Assembly (NCBI RefSeq): GCF_006937785.1
Contig: NZ_SJEE01000037.1
Span: forward strand, 1 to 53,961
Source: Pseudanabaena sp. UWO311
Lineage (GTDB): Bacteria > Cyanobacteriota > Cyanobacteriia > Pseudanabaenales > Pseudanabaenaceae
Length of the DNA: 53,961 nucleotides
Direction of reading: 5' to 3'
Part shown: positions 18,801-26,483 of the stretch, piece after piece
Layout: the number at the start of each line of letters is the position of its first letter
Numbering within the stretch: the stretch's first letter is position 1
Program-made: the position numbers and the translations under genes
The notes under the pieces: generated by a model
What the model saw: only the letters and a program-made list of their open reading frames with translations
What the model was told of the DNA's origin: nothing
Database searches by the model: none

Positions 18801-20070
18801 GCAATGGCTCAAGAATTTTTGGCAATTCAATTCTTGCTTTTTCAGGATTTACCCAATAGAGACAAAGTGCACTAAAGAATGCCTCTAAACAATGACTTTC
18901 GGTGTGATTATGGATATATTCACTGCTGAGCAAATCCTTCTGTGGGATATCGCCCAATTGGAACTTTAAAACCTTTTGCAATCTGCTATAGGAAACTTGT
19001 AACCAATGATTTGTCTGTTTTACCATAATTGCAGCATAGCCTTCAGCTTCCCGCATACTTTCGGCAGTACCTTCTTGAATTAATGCGAGTACAAAAAACA
19101 GCCCAGGTTCTCCACTGAAATAGATTTGACGTTTGCCTGTGGCTTTTCTAATCGTCTTCAGAGCTTGTCGAAACTGAGCAATCGCTAATTCGTGATCGCC
19201 CTTCAGGAAGTTTAGCCATGCTAACAGAGCATTTCCCGCTTCTTTGTAATCAACGGACAAGCGATCATAAGCTGCTTGAGTAGTCTCTAAATCCCCCCGT
19301 AAAAGTCCCTGTTCCATTAAGACTAAGAGCAAAGTATCGGCAAAGTTATACTCTCCCTCTTCTTCAATCTGAGATGGAACACTTTTCTGAATATTCTTAA
19401 GTATTAACGCCCAAGCTTCATCGGTCTGTTTTAGCTTGAGCATTCCATTATTCAAAATAGTAGCCAAAGCAATTTCATAAAATTCTGGCTTTAGCGTCTC
19501 GAACCACTCAGAATCAAAGGGATTATTACAGACCTGATACAAAATCATGTCTAGCGTGATTCTCTGTTGAGGATATCCATATCGATAAAAGTCTTCAAAT
19601 TGCTTCGTGACAAATTTCATGTCTTGGCGATAAATGCCGATCCTAACTTCGCGAATAAACTGTGATTCACTACGAAAACTGCGCGAATCAACTCGACCGT
19701 ATGATGGCACAGGAATTTGCAATTCGATCGCATTGACAATCTTCTCAAAATCCCCTGATTGCACAGCGTTACGTACAGCAATATCCATTAGATAGATATT
19801 GCATTGCATCCCTTGAGAGCGGTCTTGCGTAAGTAAATCTAATTTTAAAAAGCGATCAACATATCCCTTTAAACTAATGCCAGTAAAATGCTTGTTTTCT
19901 TTGTCTTTAAGTCCAATCTGAAGCAAACAATCAAAATATACGCTGCGATTGATTGGCTCATAGGCGATCGCAAATACTTGGATCATCTGTTGTTCTAATG
20001 CTGACAACTTACGGTAAATCCCTGTCAGAGGTTCATAGAGTTTAGCAGAATCAACTTGGAGAGCAGGCAT
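15823..20070 (-). CDS. SNF2/RapA-family helicase with a large N-terminal region
   Basis: In this 1415-residue protein the last 450 or so residues form a SNF2 motor. Motif I is DDMGLGKT (about residue 985), the DEAH-box motif is DEAQ (about 1077) with a following IKN, motif III is TGTPIEN, and the second RecA lobe has SLKAGGTGLNLT and QASDRAHRIGQKRPV. The first 500 residues or so are helical and TPR-like (for example LLAWLNFLKGDHELAIAQF), and a middle region of about 400 residues has no clear family. SNF2 proteins move along duplex DNA and remodel bound proteins. The gene has its own upstream region facing the aminotransferase gene, and is followed after 9 nt by the AAA ATPase. It may be a core cyanobacterial helicase or the motor of the ATPase-TOPRIM unit. 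Confidence 0.9.
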   Translation of the reverse strand: MPALQVDSAKLYEPLTGIYRKLSALEQQMIQVFAIAYEPINRSVYFDCLLQIGLKDKENKHFTGISLKGYVDRFLKLDLLTQDRSQGMQCNIYLMDIAVRNAVQSGDFEKIVNAIELQIPVPSYGRVDSRSFRSESQFIREVRIGIYRQDMKFVTKQFEDFYRYGYPQQRITLDMILYQVCNNPFDSEWFETLKPEFYEIALATILNNGMLKLKQTDEAWALILKNIQKSVPSQIEEEGEYNFADTLLLVLMEQGLLRGDLETTQAAYDRLSVDYKEAGNALLAWLNFLKGDHELAIAQFRQALKTIRKATGKRQIYFSGEPGLFFVLALIQEGTAESMREAEGYAAIMVKQTNHWLQVSYSRLQKVLKFQLGDIPQKDLLSSEYIHNHTESHCLEAFFSALCLYWVNPEKARIELPKILEPLLKQSVNAGYHWLSMETAELLGELATNSIHQKHAQKLRQGNQIPTIVNLIRPQETWELSLNALLNLSKSPQEQTKSANTSPQRLVWFITFNKGLCTIQPREQKINAKGVWSAGRNIAVKRLKESVHEFPYMTLQDIAVCSHVQVYSYHGYYGQSQYEFDEDTICALVGHPLVFWEDSPTTRVDIAKGEPELLVKAGKGDRLILEFSPQLKDGQNFVVTKESPTRLKVTQVNESHRRITEIIGRKNRLEIPVAAKDKVLAAIHGISSIVTVHSDIGGGVSDAEEVPSDSKPHVHILPAGNGLKVAILARPFANAGAYYRPGAGGATVLAEIDGKRLQATRNLKEEKKLANEAIAACLTLENFEEHESEWTIDDPEFCLELLLELQALGDRIVLEWPEGEKMKISHRAGFGDFRMSINQSRDWFSAEGELRLGDDKVLDMQHLLELLDKTPSRFIPLGDGQFIALTQQFRNRLDEFRRLSEKHGKGTRFHPLAALALEDFVDEIDDLKSDKHWKAHVKRIKEMRNFEPQLPSTLLADLRDYQIDGFAWLARLAHWGVGACLADDMGLGKTLQSLALILTRAPQGPTMIVAPTSVCMNWIGEAAKFAPTLNVIVFGTGDRQKVLDNLQPFDMVICSYGLLQQEEVGEMLAKVEWQTVVLDEAQAIKNTATKRSQAAMNLQSGFKLITTGTPIENHLGELWNLFRFINPGLLGSLDNFNTNYANPIERSQDREARNQLKKLIQPFILRRTKNQVLQELPSRTEVTLQVELTKEELAFYEALRREAVAKLTSTEANAGQKHLQVLAEIMKLRRACCNTKLVRPDIPLPSSKLQLFGEVVSELLDNKHKALVFSQFVDHLHIIRDYLDSQKISYQYLDGSTPAKDRKKRVEAFQAGEGDVFLISLKAGGTGLNLTAADYVIHMDPWWNPAVEDQASDRAHRIGQKRPVTIYRLVAKGTIEEKIVDLHTHKRDLADSLLEGTDMSGKVTTDALLQLINEI

Positions 20071-20251
20071 ATTTGAAGTTGGTGTTATGGGAATTGTTTC
20101 TACAGAAATTGTGAAACATTAATTGTAGCAAAGATCTTAGGTTTCACAATACAGCGATTGTAACAACAGATATTTTAGTTAATCCTAGTGGCAGTTTAAT
20201 GCGTACAATACTAGATCTAGTATTAAACCAAGCATTACAAGATTTCGACTC

Positions 20252-21406
20252 ATGGAAGATAAGTTGATGTTGATGATTCCAGGTCCAACACCTGTGCCTG
20301 AACAGGCGCTGTTGGCTCTGGCAAAAGCGCCCATCGGACACCGTAGCGGTGATTTTAGCAAGGTCATGGCAGATGTGACCGCCAAGCTCAAGTGGCTACA
20401 CCAAACCACTAATGATGTGTTAATTCTCACCGTCAGCGGTACGGGGGCGATGGAGGCAGGCATCATTAATTTCCTAAGCAAAGGCGATCGCGTCCTTGTT
20501 GGTGATAATGGCAAGTTTGGCGAGCGCTGGGTCGAAGTCTGTCAAGCCTATGGTGTAAATGCCGAAGTAATTAAGGCTGAATGGGGTAAAGCCCTCGATC
20601 CTGAAGATTTTCGCGCTAAGTTAGAAGCGGATACAAATAAAGAGATTAAAGCGGTAATCATTACCCATAGCGAGACATCAACAGGTGTTCTCAACGATCT
20701 TGTCGCAATTAATCGCTATGTCAAAGCCCATGAGAAGGCTTTGATTATTGTTGATGCTGTCACCAGCTTGGGTGCGATGAATGTTCCTATTGATGAATTA
20801 GGCTTAGATGTTGTTGGTTCAGGTTCTCAAAAAGGCTATATGATCCCTCCTGGCTTAGGATTTGTAGCAGTCAGCCCTAAAGCATGGGAGACATATAAAA
20901 CTGCAAATCTGCCTAGGTTCTATCTCGATTTGGGCAAGGCTCGTAAAGATGCTGCCAAAAATTCTACCCCTTTCACGACTTCAGTGAATATGGTAATGGC
21001 TTTGCAAGCTTCGCTAGAAATCATGCAACGTGAAGGGTTAGAGAATATCTTTTCTCGTCACTTGCGTCATCGTGAAGCAACTCGTGCCGCAGTCAAGGCT
21101 CTTAATCTGGGCTTGTTGGCTCCTGATGATGCAGCGAGTGCTTCGATTACCTCAGTAGTTCCACCTGAAGGTTTGGATGCGGAAAAAATTCGTGCCACGA
21201 TCAAGAAGAAATTCGATATTGTCATGGCTGGTGGTCAAGATCATCTCAATGGCAAGATCTTCCGTATTGGACATCTTGGCTTTGTCGGCGATCGCGATAT
21301 TCTCACCGCAATTGCCGCACTCGAAGCATCCATCTCGGCTCTGGGCTACACCAATTTCACTTACGGTGCTGGCGTAAAAGCTGCGATCGAAGTTTTAAAC
21401 GGCTAA
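20252..21406 (+). CDS. Alanine/serine-glyoxylate aminotransferase family protein
   Basis: This 384-residue class V PLP aminotransferase opens MIPGPTPVPEQAL and keeps GHRSGDF (substrate/cofactor loop). The cofactor aspartate is Asp168 in IIVDAVTS, and the Schiff-base lysine is Lys194 in GSGSQKGYMIPPG. The family moves amino groups to glyoxylate in photorespiration; in cyanobacteria it is often labelled soluble hydrogenase 42-kDa subunit, a historical name. The length is typical. The start is ATG 20252. A strong hairpin follows the stop. It is divergent from the SNF2 gene with about 180 nt between them. Confidence 0.92.
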   Translation: MEDKLMLMIPGPTPVPEQALLALAKAPIGHRSGDFSKVMADVTAKLKWLHQTTNDVLILTVSGTGAMEAGIINFLSKGDRVLVGDNGKFGERWVEVCQAYGVNAEVIKAEWGKALDPEDFRAKLEADTNKEIKAVIITHSETSTGVLNDLVAINRYVKAHEKALIIVDAVTSLGAMNVPIDELGLDVVGSGSQKGYMIPPGLGFVAVSPKAWETYKTANLPRFYLDLGKARKDAAKNSTPFTTSVNMVMALQASLEIMQREGLENIFSRHLRHREATRAAVKALNLGLLAPDDAASASITSVVPPEGLDAEKIRATIKKKFDIVMAGGQDHLNGKIFRIGHLGFVGDRDILTAIAALEASISALGYTNFTYGAGVKAAIEVLNG

Positions 21407-21419
21407 TTTCTATAACATC

Positions 21420-21461
21420 CATAAAAGCAGGAATAATTTGCGAATTATTCCTGCTTTTATG
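21420..21461 (+). terminator. 19-bp hairpin terminator of the aminotransferase gene
   Basis: The arms 21420-21438 and 21443-21461 are perfectly complementary around TGCG, with an A/T-rich base. It lies 13 nt after the stop. Confidence 0.75.
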
Positions 21462-21502
21462 TTTAAAATAAGTTCAGATCATGAAAAGTAAGTCAAGTAA
21501 TC

Positions 21503-21856
21503 ATGAATTTTTCGACAAGAAATTTATTGTTAGTAGTTCTTGGCACAATAGTTGGGATTATCATTAGTTCTGTTATAAGCTTTCTTTCAGGACTTACAGT
21601 CTTGACTATAGCTTTTTACGGCATAACAATTTTTGCCATACTTGGTCTATTGGAAATCTCTAGACGATTGCTCTTGGGGGTAGAAAAAAATCAAGGAAAA
21701 GAGCCTAAAAAACTAGAAACCAAGGAAAAAGTTAATAAGCTAGAGACTCGCAAAAGTGCTGAACAATTAGTAAATGATCCACACATAGAAATTAAATCAG
21801 AATTAAAAAGGCTAAAACGTCAGACCAGACTTCATAACAAGAAAAACAATCTATAA
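21503..21856 (+). CDS. Small membrane protein of unknown function
   Basis: This is a 117-residue protein. Residues 7-30 and 32-55 form two hydrophobic segments (LLLVVLGTIVGIIISSVI; LTVLTIAFYGITIFAILGLL). The rest is a highly charged, Lys/Glu-rich tail that could form a short coiled coil (ETKEKVNKLETRKSAEQL). No family is recognised. It stands between two terminators or gene ends and is likely a single-gene unit. Confidence 0.65.
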   Translation: MNFSTRNLLLVVLGTIVGIIISSVISFLSGLTVLTIAFYGITIFAILGLLEISRRLLLGVEKNQGKEPKKLETKEKVNKLETRKSAEQLVNDPHIEIKSELKRLKRQTRLHNKKNNL

Positions 21857-21896
21857 ACACAAGTTTTTTCTGTTTTTTATCCTGCATTACTGTTGC

Positions 21897-22802
21897 TTAT
21901 GGATTGATTGAAGTATAGGCATTTGGACATTTATAGCCTTCATCTTGATTTTGAGGCGCGGGTGGGATCTGTTTAGTAGGAATATTGCTTTCACATAGAA
22001 GTAACTTTGTGACTTTTTGATTAGTATCATCACTAGCGATCGCATAGACAATTCCCGTATAAGCTTTCAATCCGTCCTTTAAAGGAACTGCGCTATGCTG
22101 CGCCAGATTTCCTAAGTTAGTAACTTTGTAACTATAGAACTCTGAATTAAGGGATATTCGTATTGCTTTTAATTGATTGATATCGGTCGTGAATTGTCCT
22201 TGCGATTGGAATACTTGCTGCTGCGATCGCATAATTACGCGAATGGATGACTTACTCTCTGCTTCTCGAATTAAGGCTGAGGTTGCAATCAAATCAGGCG
22301 ATCGCAAGATTTTGACATCACTAGCAATGCTTGTACTATCCGAAACTTTAGTTAATCGCTGCGGCTGAGCATCTAAAACTCTGGGACGAGCTTGTTCAGG
22401 AACTGCATTGGCGATTTTCAACTTGCCATCATTGTCGATTTCATAAATAGTTTTCGTGGTGAGATCGCCAAAAATAAGATCGAGCTGCGGCGGGTTTTTG
22501 ATGGGATTAACTTTAAATTTGCCTGCGATCGCTGTTTTACCTAATGCCAAATCATTAGACAAAATATAAACATCACCATCAACATCATTTTGCGTTGCAA
22601 AAATTGCTGTGCCAGTTTTGACTCCATCTTGATTTTTGAATTCCCAAGTTCCCGCTAGTTTGTAATTGGTTGAGTTTTTAGCGCGATCGCCTGTATTATT
22701 ACAACCGATCAATCCTATCGTGATACAGGGAATTGCGATCGCTTGACAAAATATTCTCAGCACAACAGTTTTGACATTTCTTTGGAAAATTATTCTTCGC
22801 AT
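21897..22802 (-). CDS. Lipoprotein with type IV pilin G/H-like C-terminal domain
   Basis: This 301-residue protein has a hydrophobic N-terminus ending in a lipobox (IGLIGCNN), so it should be lipid-anchored after cleavage before Cys. Residues 45-125 look like a small beta domain (LAGTWEFKNQDGVKTGTAIF). The C-terminal part (QQQVFQSQGQFTTDINQLKA, then SLNSEFYSYKV) resembles the pilin-like G/H family of cyanobacteria, in which such segments follow a pilin helix. A four-cysteine-poor tail ends in KCPNAYTSINP. The role is unknown; surface or pilus-related function is only suggested by the domain. Confidence 0.65.
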   Translation of the reverse strand: MRRIIFQRNVKTVVLRIFCQAIAIPCITIGLIGCNNTGDRAKNSTNYKLAGTWEFKNQDGVKTGTAIFATQNDVDGDVYILSNDLALGKTAIAGKFKVNPIKNPPQLDLIFGDLTTKTIYEIDNDGKLKIANAVPEQARPRVLDAQPQRLTKVSDSTSIASDVKILRSPDLIATSALIREAESKSSIRVIMRSQQQVFQSQGQFTTDINQLKAIRISLNSEFYSYKVTNLGNLAQHSAVPLKDGLKAYTGIVYAIASDDTNQKVTKLLLCESNIPTKQIPPAPQNQDEGYKCPNAYTSINP

Positions 22803-22841
22803 ATTTACACCTGTCTAAACTATGCCTTTGCTAAGTAAAAC

Positions 22842-23291
22842 TCAATAAAAATATTTAAGAATCACAATTAGAATAGAAGCGATCGCTGAGCAGATCAAAA
22901 TAAGCTCAAATTTCTGAAAATGCTTACCTTTAATTGGTCTTAGATAACTAGATGGGAATATTGATTCATCTTCCTCATCAAACACCTGAACTTCGTATAG
23001 TCCCAAGGCTTTTTCAACACGCACCGAAATTCCCATTGTTTTGATATATCCTCTCCTAATATCGATTAAAATCAGTAAATTCCCAATTCCAAACATCACA
23101 ATAATACAAATAAATAGAATTGTTTCGGGAAGTGACGGCTTTACTGAACGTTGTACAATCCAACCAATAAACACTGTAAAAAGAGTAATCGCAGTACTAA
23201 CGATGCTGAAAACTCTAGCTCTCATTTCTCTTAGGCTTTCTTGAGCTGTACCACGTACTGCTAATAAGATTGACGTTTTTTCATTACTCAT
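22842..23291 (-). CDS. Three-span membrane protein of unknown function
   Basis: This 149-residue protein has a soluble start (MSNEKTSILLAVRGTAQESL) and hydrophobic segments near residues 28-48 (IVSTAITLFTVFIGWIV), 57-76 (ILFICIIVMFGIGNLLILI) and 128-147 (FELILICSAIASILIVILKY). The loop holding an acidic FDEEDESIFP segment lies between the second and third. No family is recognised. It follows the deaminase gene by 9 nt on the same strand, so the two are likely co-transcribed. Confidence 0.65.
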   Translation of the reverse strand: MSNEKTSILLAVRGTAQESLREMRARVFSIVSTAITLFTVFIGWIVQRSVKPSLPETILFICIIVMFGIGNLLILIDIRRGYIKTMGISVRVEKALGLYEVQVFDEEDESIFPSSYLRPIKGKHFQKFELILICSAIASILIVILKYFY

Positions 23292-23300
23292 ACAACAATT

Positions 23301-23858
23301 CTAAGTAAATAAGCGTAATTCAGAAGTTGGAGAATTCAGAAATAAATCTGCTCTTTGCAAGACGGATGCTGATATCTTAATCTGCTTGAGAGCTACCAAA
23401 CCCTCATCTACAAATGATTTACATAGAGCTGCGTTATTACCTTTATTAAAAGTCGTCTCATAAAAAACTTCGCGAATACCCGCAGACACCACTAGCTTTA
23501 AGCAAGAAATACATGGTTCTAAAGTCACATAAATACTCGCGCCATCGGTGGAAATTCCATGTTTAGCTGCTTGCGCGATCGCATTGGCTTCCGCATGAAC
23601 TGCCCTTGAGGGAAAATCTTTATTCACAGTGCAATCCTTCATATCTGGATAGCAATAACCTTGTGTAGTGCAATGTACTGAGCCTGAGGGTGAGCCATTG
23701 TAGCCTGTGGCAAGTACCTGCTTATCTTTAACAATCACTGCACCTACTGGGAAAGCTAGACAGGTTGATCGCATAGCAGCAAGCTTGGTTAGCAGCATAA
23801 AGTATTCATCCCATGTGGGGCGCTGCTGAAATGTGGCATTTTCGATCAATTCGGGCAT
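23301..23858 (-). CDS. dCMP/cytidine deaminase family protein (ComE-like)
   Basis: This 185-residue zinc deaminase has His88 and Glu90 in VHAEANAI, and Cys116 and Cys119 in LEPCISCLK, the full catalytic zinc site. An extra Cys/His cluster at about 62-76 (HCTTQGYCYPDMKDC) fits the second zinc site of dCMP deaminases. SRAVHAEANAIAQAAKHG is typical for the family. It should convert dCMP to dUMP for thymidylate synthesis; some homologues sit in competence operons. It is upstream of, and close to, the membrane-protein gene at 22842. Confidence 0.9.
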   Translation of the reverse strand: MPELIENATFQQRPTWDEYFMLLTKLAAMRSTCLAFPVGAVIVKDKQVLATGYNGSPSGSVHCTTQGYCYPDMKDCTVNKDFPSRAVHAEANAIAQAAKHGISTDGASIYVTLEPCISCLKLVVSAGIREVFYETTFNKGNNAALCKSFVDEGLVALKQIKISASVLQRADLFLNSPTSELRLFT

Positions 23859-23880
23859 AGGTAATAAAGAACTATTTGAC

Positions 23881-23911
23881 TTTAGTTATAGCGCAAAGCG
23901 CTGTAGCTAAA
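23881..23911. repeat. 14-bp hairpin with GCGC-AAA-GCGC centre
   Basis: The arms 23881-23894 and 23898-23911 pair fully if two G-T wobbles are allowed; the loop is AAA. The centre is like the variable-arm palindromes. It lies between the permease and deaminase genes. Confidence 0.55.
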
Positions 23912-23945
23912 ATCAAAGCTGAGAATTCTGTCGAATTAAGGCTCT

Positions 23946-25127
23946 TCAGTTCTGGAGCTTTTTTTCTAATTTCTGACTAGCTTGAGACAGCGAGAAGCAG
24001 AACATCCAATAAATTGAAGCTACAAATAGATAAACTTCAGCGTAGCGACCAATAAACTCTGGCTGTGATAAGACAGTGCGGGAAACACCCATCAAATCCA
24101 CTAGACCAACGATCGCAACTAGAGACGTATCTTTAAATAATCCAATGAATTGACCAACAATCGCAGGGATCGAAGCTTTGAGAGCTTGAGGTAAAACAAT
24201 TAAAGTGATCGTTAAGGGGATATTTAATCCCAAGGCTCTGGCAGCTTCTGCTTGTCCTTTAGGAATTGACTGTAAGCCTCCACGCACATTTTCAGCAAGA
24301 TAAGCGGCACTGAAAAAGACAAAAGCTGCGATCGCCCTCAAAACGCGATCTATTTCTAAACCTGCGGGTAAAAACAGAGGCAGCATGACTTGAGCCATAA
24401 ATAGAATGCCAATAAGTGGCAATCCTCTTACAACTTCAATATAGAAGACACAAAACCATTTGATGAGGGGCAATGTACTCTGTCTTCCTAAAGCAAGCAA
24501 AACTCCTAATGGAAAAGAAAATATAATCCCTGAAATTGCCACAATCAGAGTCAAAACTAGTCCATTCCAAGCATTGACATCAACCGCAGTTAGTCCCAGA
24601 CTCCCACCAATTAACCATATAGAAATTGGTAAAGATAAAAACCAAGCGATCGCCAAAATTGTAGAACTTGCTTCTAAGCGTTTAGATTGTTGACCAATCA
24701 CGAAACCAATGGCGATCGCTGCACTAATCGCTAAAGTCAGAATTTTCGATATGCCATCCACTGGCAGCAGGATTGCAAGAGCTATAGATAATGAACTAAT
24801 ACCAATCGCTACCGTGCGACTAAATCTTCCCCATAGTCCCCATGAGATGCCTGAGAGACTTCCTGCGATCGCTAAAACTCCCCACAATCGCCAAAATTCT
24901 TCGACAGGATAAAGTCCAACTAAAAACAGTCGCAAATTACTACTCACCACCGACCATTGAGCTTGAGTCGTTGCCCAAAGCCAGACATTACTGACAAGCT
25001 GATAAAGCAAATATAGACAAGCAACTGTTAGTAAGCTATTAAACCAACTACTAAATAGATTTTTTTTTGCCCATTGCCATGGACTTTGCGAGCTTAGTGA
25101 CGGAAGTGCAACTGGATTTTGCGTCAT
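23946..25127 (-). CDS. Polar amino-acid ABC transporter permease (BztC/NatH-like)
   Basis: This 393-residue inner-membrane protein has about eight hydrophobic segments. The EAA loop that docks the ATPase reads EAARALGLN, then LPQALKASIPAIVGQFIGLF, as in HisM/GlnP-type permeases. The long N-terminal part with extra membrane spans is the pattern of BztC/NatH permeases for acidic and neutral amino acids. Partner genes (binding protein, second permease, ATPase) are not next to it; upstream of it is a small unrelated gene. The partners may lie elsewhere in the genome, as is common in cyanobacteria. Confidence 0.88.
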   Translation of the reverse strand: MTQNPVALPSLSSQSPWQWAKKNLFSSWFNSLLTVACLYLLYQLVSNVWLWATTQAQWSVVSSNLRLFLVGLYPVEEFWRLWGVLAIAGSLSGISWGLWGRFSRTVAIGISSLSIALAILLPVDGISKILTLAISAAIAIGFVIGQQSKRLEASSTILAIAWFLSLPISIWLIGGSLGLTAVDVNAWNGLVLTLIVAISGIIFSFPLGVLLALGRQSTLPLIKWFCVFYIEVVRGLPLIGILFMAQVMLPLFLPAGLEIDRVLRAIAAFVFFSAAYLAENVRGGLQSIPKGQAEAARALGLNIPLTITLIVLPQALKASIPAIVGQFIGLFKDTSLVAIVGLVDLMGVSRTVLSQPEFIGRYAEVYLFVASIYWMFCFSLSQASQKLEKKLQN

Positions 25128-25160
25128 ACGGGGGGCATCTATAAAAGAGCTTGAAAAACT

Positions 25161-25191
25161 TAAGGACGAAATGATCTACATATCGTCCTTA
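25161..25191. promoter_or_regulatory. 9-bp inverted repeat upstream of the permease gene
   Basis: TAAGGACGA (25161-25169) and TCGTCCTTA (25183-25191) face each other across 13 nt, 34 nt upstream of the permease start. It could be an operator or an attenuator stem. Confidence 0.35.
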
Positions 25192-25227
25192 GATTATGCC
25201 CTTTTATCACAAAAAAGAAGTATTACA

Positions 25228-25264
25228 AAAAAGAAGAGAGGCGCAAATCGCCTCTCTTCTTTTT
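25228..25264 (-). terminator. 16-bp hairpin terminator at the end of the 48-residue gene
   Basis: The arms 25228-25243 and 25249-25264 are perfectly complementary around CAAAT, with A/T tracts on the outside. It overlaps the stop codon of the small gene by two bases. Confidence 0.75.
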
Positions 25265-25409
25265 ATCTAGAATTCTCAGAAGCAGGATCGCCCTTGTAAG
25301 GCTGCTCACCTGTAGCAGGAAAATCGTCTTTACTTGGGGTGAAAATTTTGGCGATCGCATCGCTTAAATATTCCACCGTATTCATGAATGTTTGTTTTAA
25401 GCCGTTCAT
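25263..25409 (-). CDS. Small conserved-looking 48-residue protein
   Basis: An ATG at 25409 with AAGGTGAT at good distance opens 48 codons ending at TAA. The product has an amphipathic first half (MNGLKQTFMNTVEYLSDAIA) and a second half containing PSKDDFPATGEQPYKGDP. I recall small cyanobacterial proteins with the same PxDDxPATGxQP pattern and no assigned function, so this is likely a real and conserved gene. It has a Shine-Dalgarno and a terminator directly at its end. Confidence 0.7.
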   Translation of the reverse strand: MNGLKQTFMNTVEYLSDAIAKIFTPSKDDFPATGEQPYKGDPASENSR

Positions 25410-25667
25410 AACTATCACCTTTAAGGAATATCTAGAGAACTTTATTTAGGATTATTTTCATATCCATATATATGTTAATACCTATATTGCTAGGGATCGC
25501 TGATTTTAAGCTGCCTTAATAATTATTTGAGTTTCGACATATATCGCTATGAAATTCATTAATTCTACTGGAACTGCGAGTATTCTGGGATACTCTACTG
25601 TGTTGCAAAATCATTGTAGATTCAACCATCTGGAGCAACCAAGCTATAAAGATATATTGACGTAAAC

Positions 25668-26369
25668 ATGAATCTATTAGAATTTACGATTCGACTAGTA
25701 GCAGCTTTTGTCTTAGGCTCTCTACTAGGATTAGAAAGGCAATGGCGGCAAAGAATGGCTGGACTGAGAACAAATACTCTTGTGGCAACTGGTGCAGCCA
25801 TATTCGTGATGTTATCAGCATCCACCACGGGTGATTCTAGTCCTACGCGCATTGCGGCTCAGGTGGTCTCAGGAATTGGTTTTTTAGCAGGTGGCGTAAT
25901 TTTACGGGAGGGTTTGACTGTACGCGGACTGAATACTGCGGCAACTCTCTGGTGCGCAGCAGCGATCGGTGCAACTTCTGGGGCAGGATTATTGATGCAC
26001 GCTGTCATTGGCACAGGTATGGTATTACTTGCCAATGTTGTGCTACGACCCATAGGATATCGCATTAATCAACAACCCCTCAAAGGTACAGAGTTAGAAC
26101 TTTGTTATCGCTGTGACGTTATCTGTCGTACCAATGATGAAGCACATGTTCGTGCTCTGTTATTACAGTCAATTGAAGGTAAAAAACTCAAGTTGCGATC
26201 TTTATTTAGTGAAGATATGGCTGAACAATCTGATCGTGTTAGTGTTGAAGCTGAAATGGTGACTCAGGAACGCAACGATTCACTATTAGAGCAGGTTGTT
26301 AGTCGCCTCAGTCTAGAATCAGGAGTGCTGTCTGTAAATTGGCGAATCATTGAGCAAGAATTTGGTTAA
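25668..26369 (+). CDS. MgtC/SapB-family membrane protein
   Basis: In this 233-residue protein the N-terminal half is the MgtC domain: LGSLLGLERQWRQRMAGLRT, then ATGAAIFVML, GIGFLAGGVIL and GLNTAATLWCAAAIG. It has four to five hydrophobic segments. The C-terminal half is a soluble ACT-like region (about 140-233). MgtC proteins are linked to growth at low magnesium and to control of membrane ATPases; the specific role here is unknown. The gene stands alone on the plus strand with about 250 nt upstream of it. Confidence 0.9.
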   Translation: MNLLEFTIRLVAAFVLGSLLGLERQWRQRMAGLRTNTLVATGAAIFVMLSASTTGDSSPTRIAAQVVSGIGFLAGGVILREGLTVRGLNTAATLWCAAAIGATSGAGLLMHAVIGTGMVLLANVVLRPIGYRINQQPLKGTELELCYRCDVICRTNDEAHVRALLLQSIEGKKLKLRSLFSEDMAEQSDRVSVEAEMVTQERNDSLLEQVVSRLSLESGVLSVNWRIIEQEFG

Positions 26370-26483
26370 GCGATCGCAAATTGATTCAGGTGATACCAAA
26401 TATTAAAATTTGTTATTATATTTGGACAGTTTTGAGGGAAAATATACCTGATTGAGTACAAAAATTTTTAAGCAATTGTAACT

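Noticed and set aside
20144-20514. Minus-strand frames opposite the aminotransferase start
   Set aside because: Antisense to a clear gene and without ribosome-binding signals.
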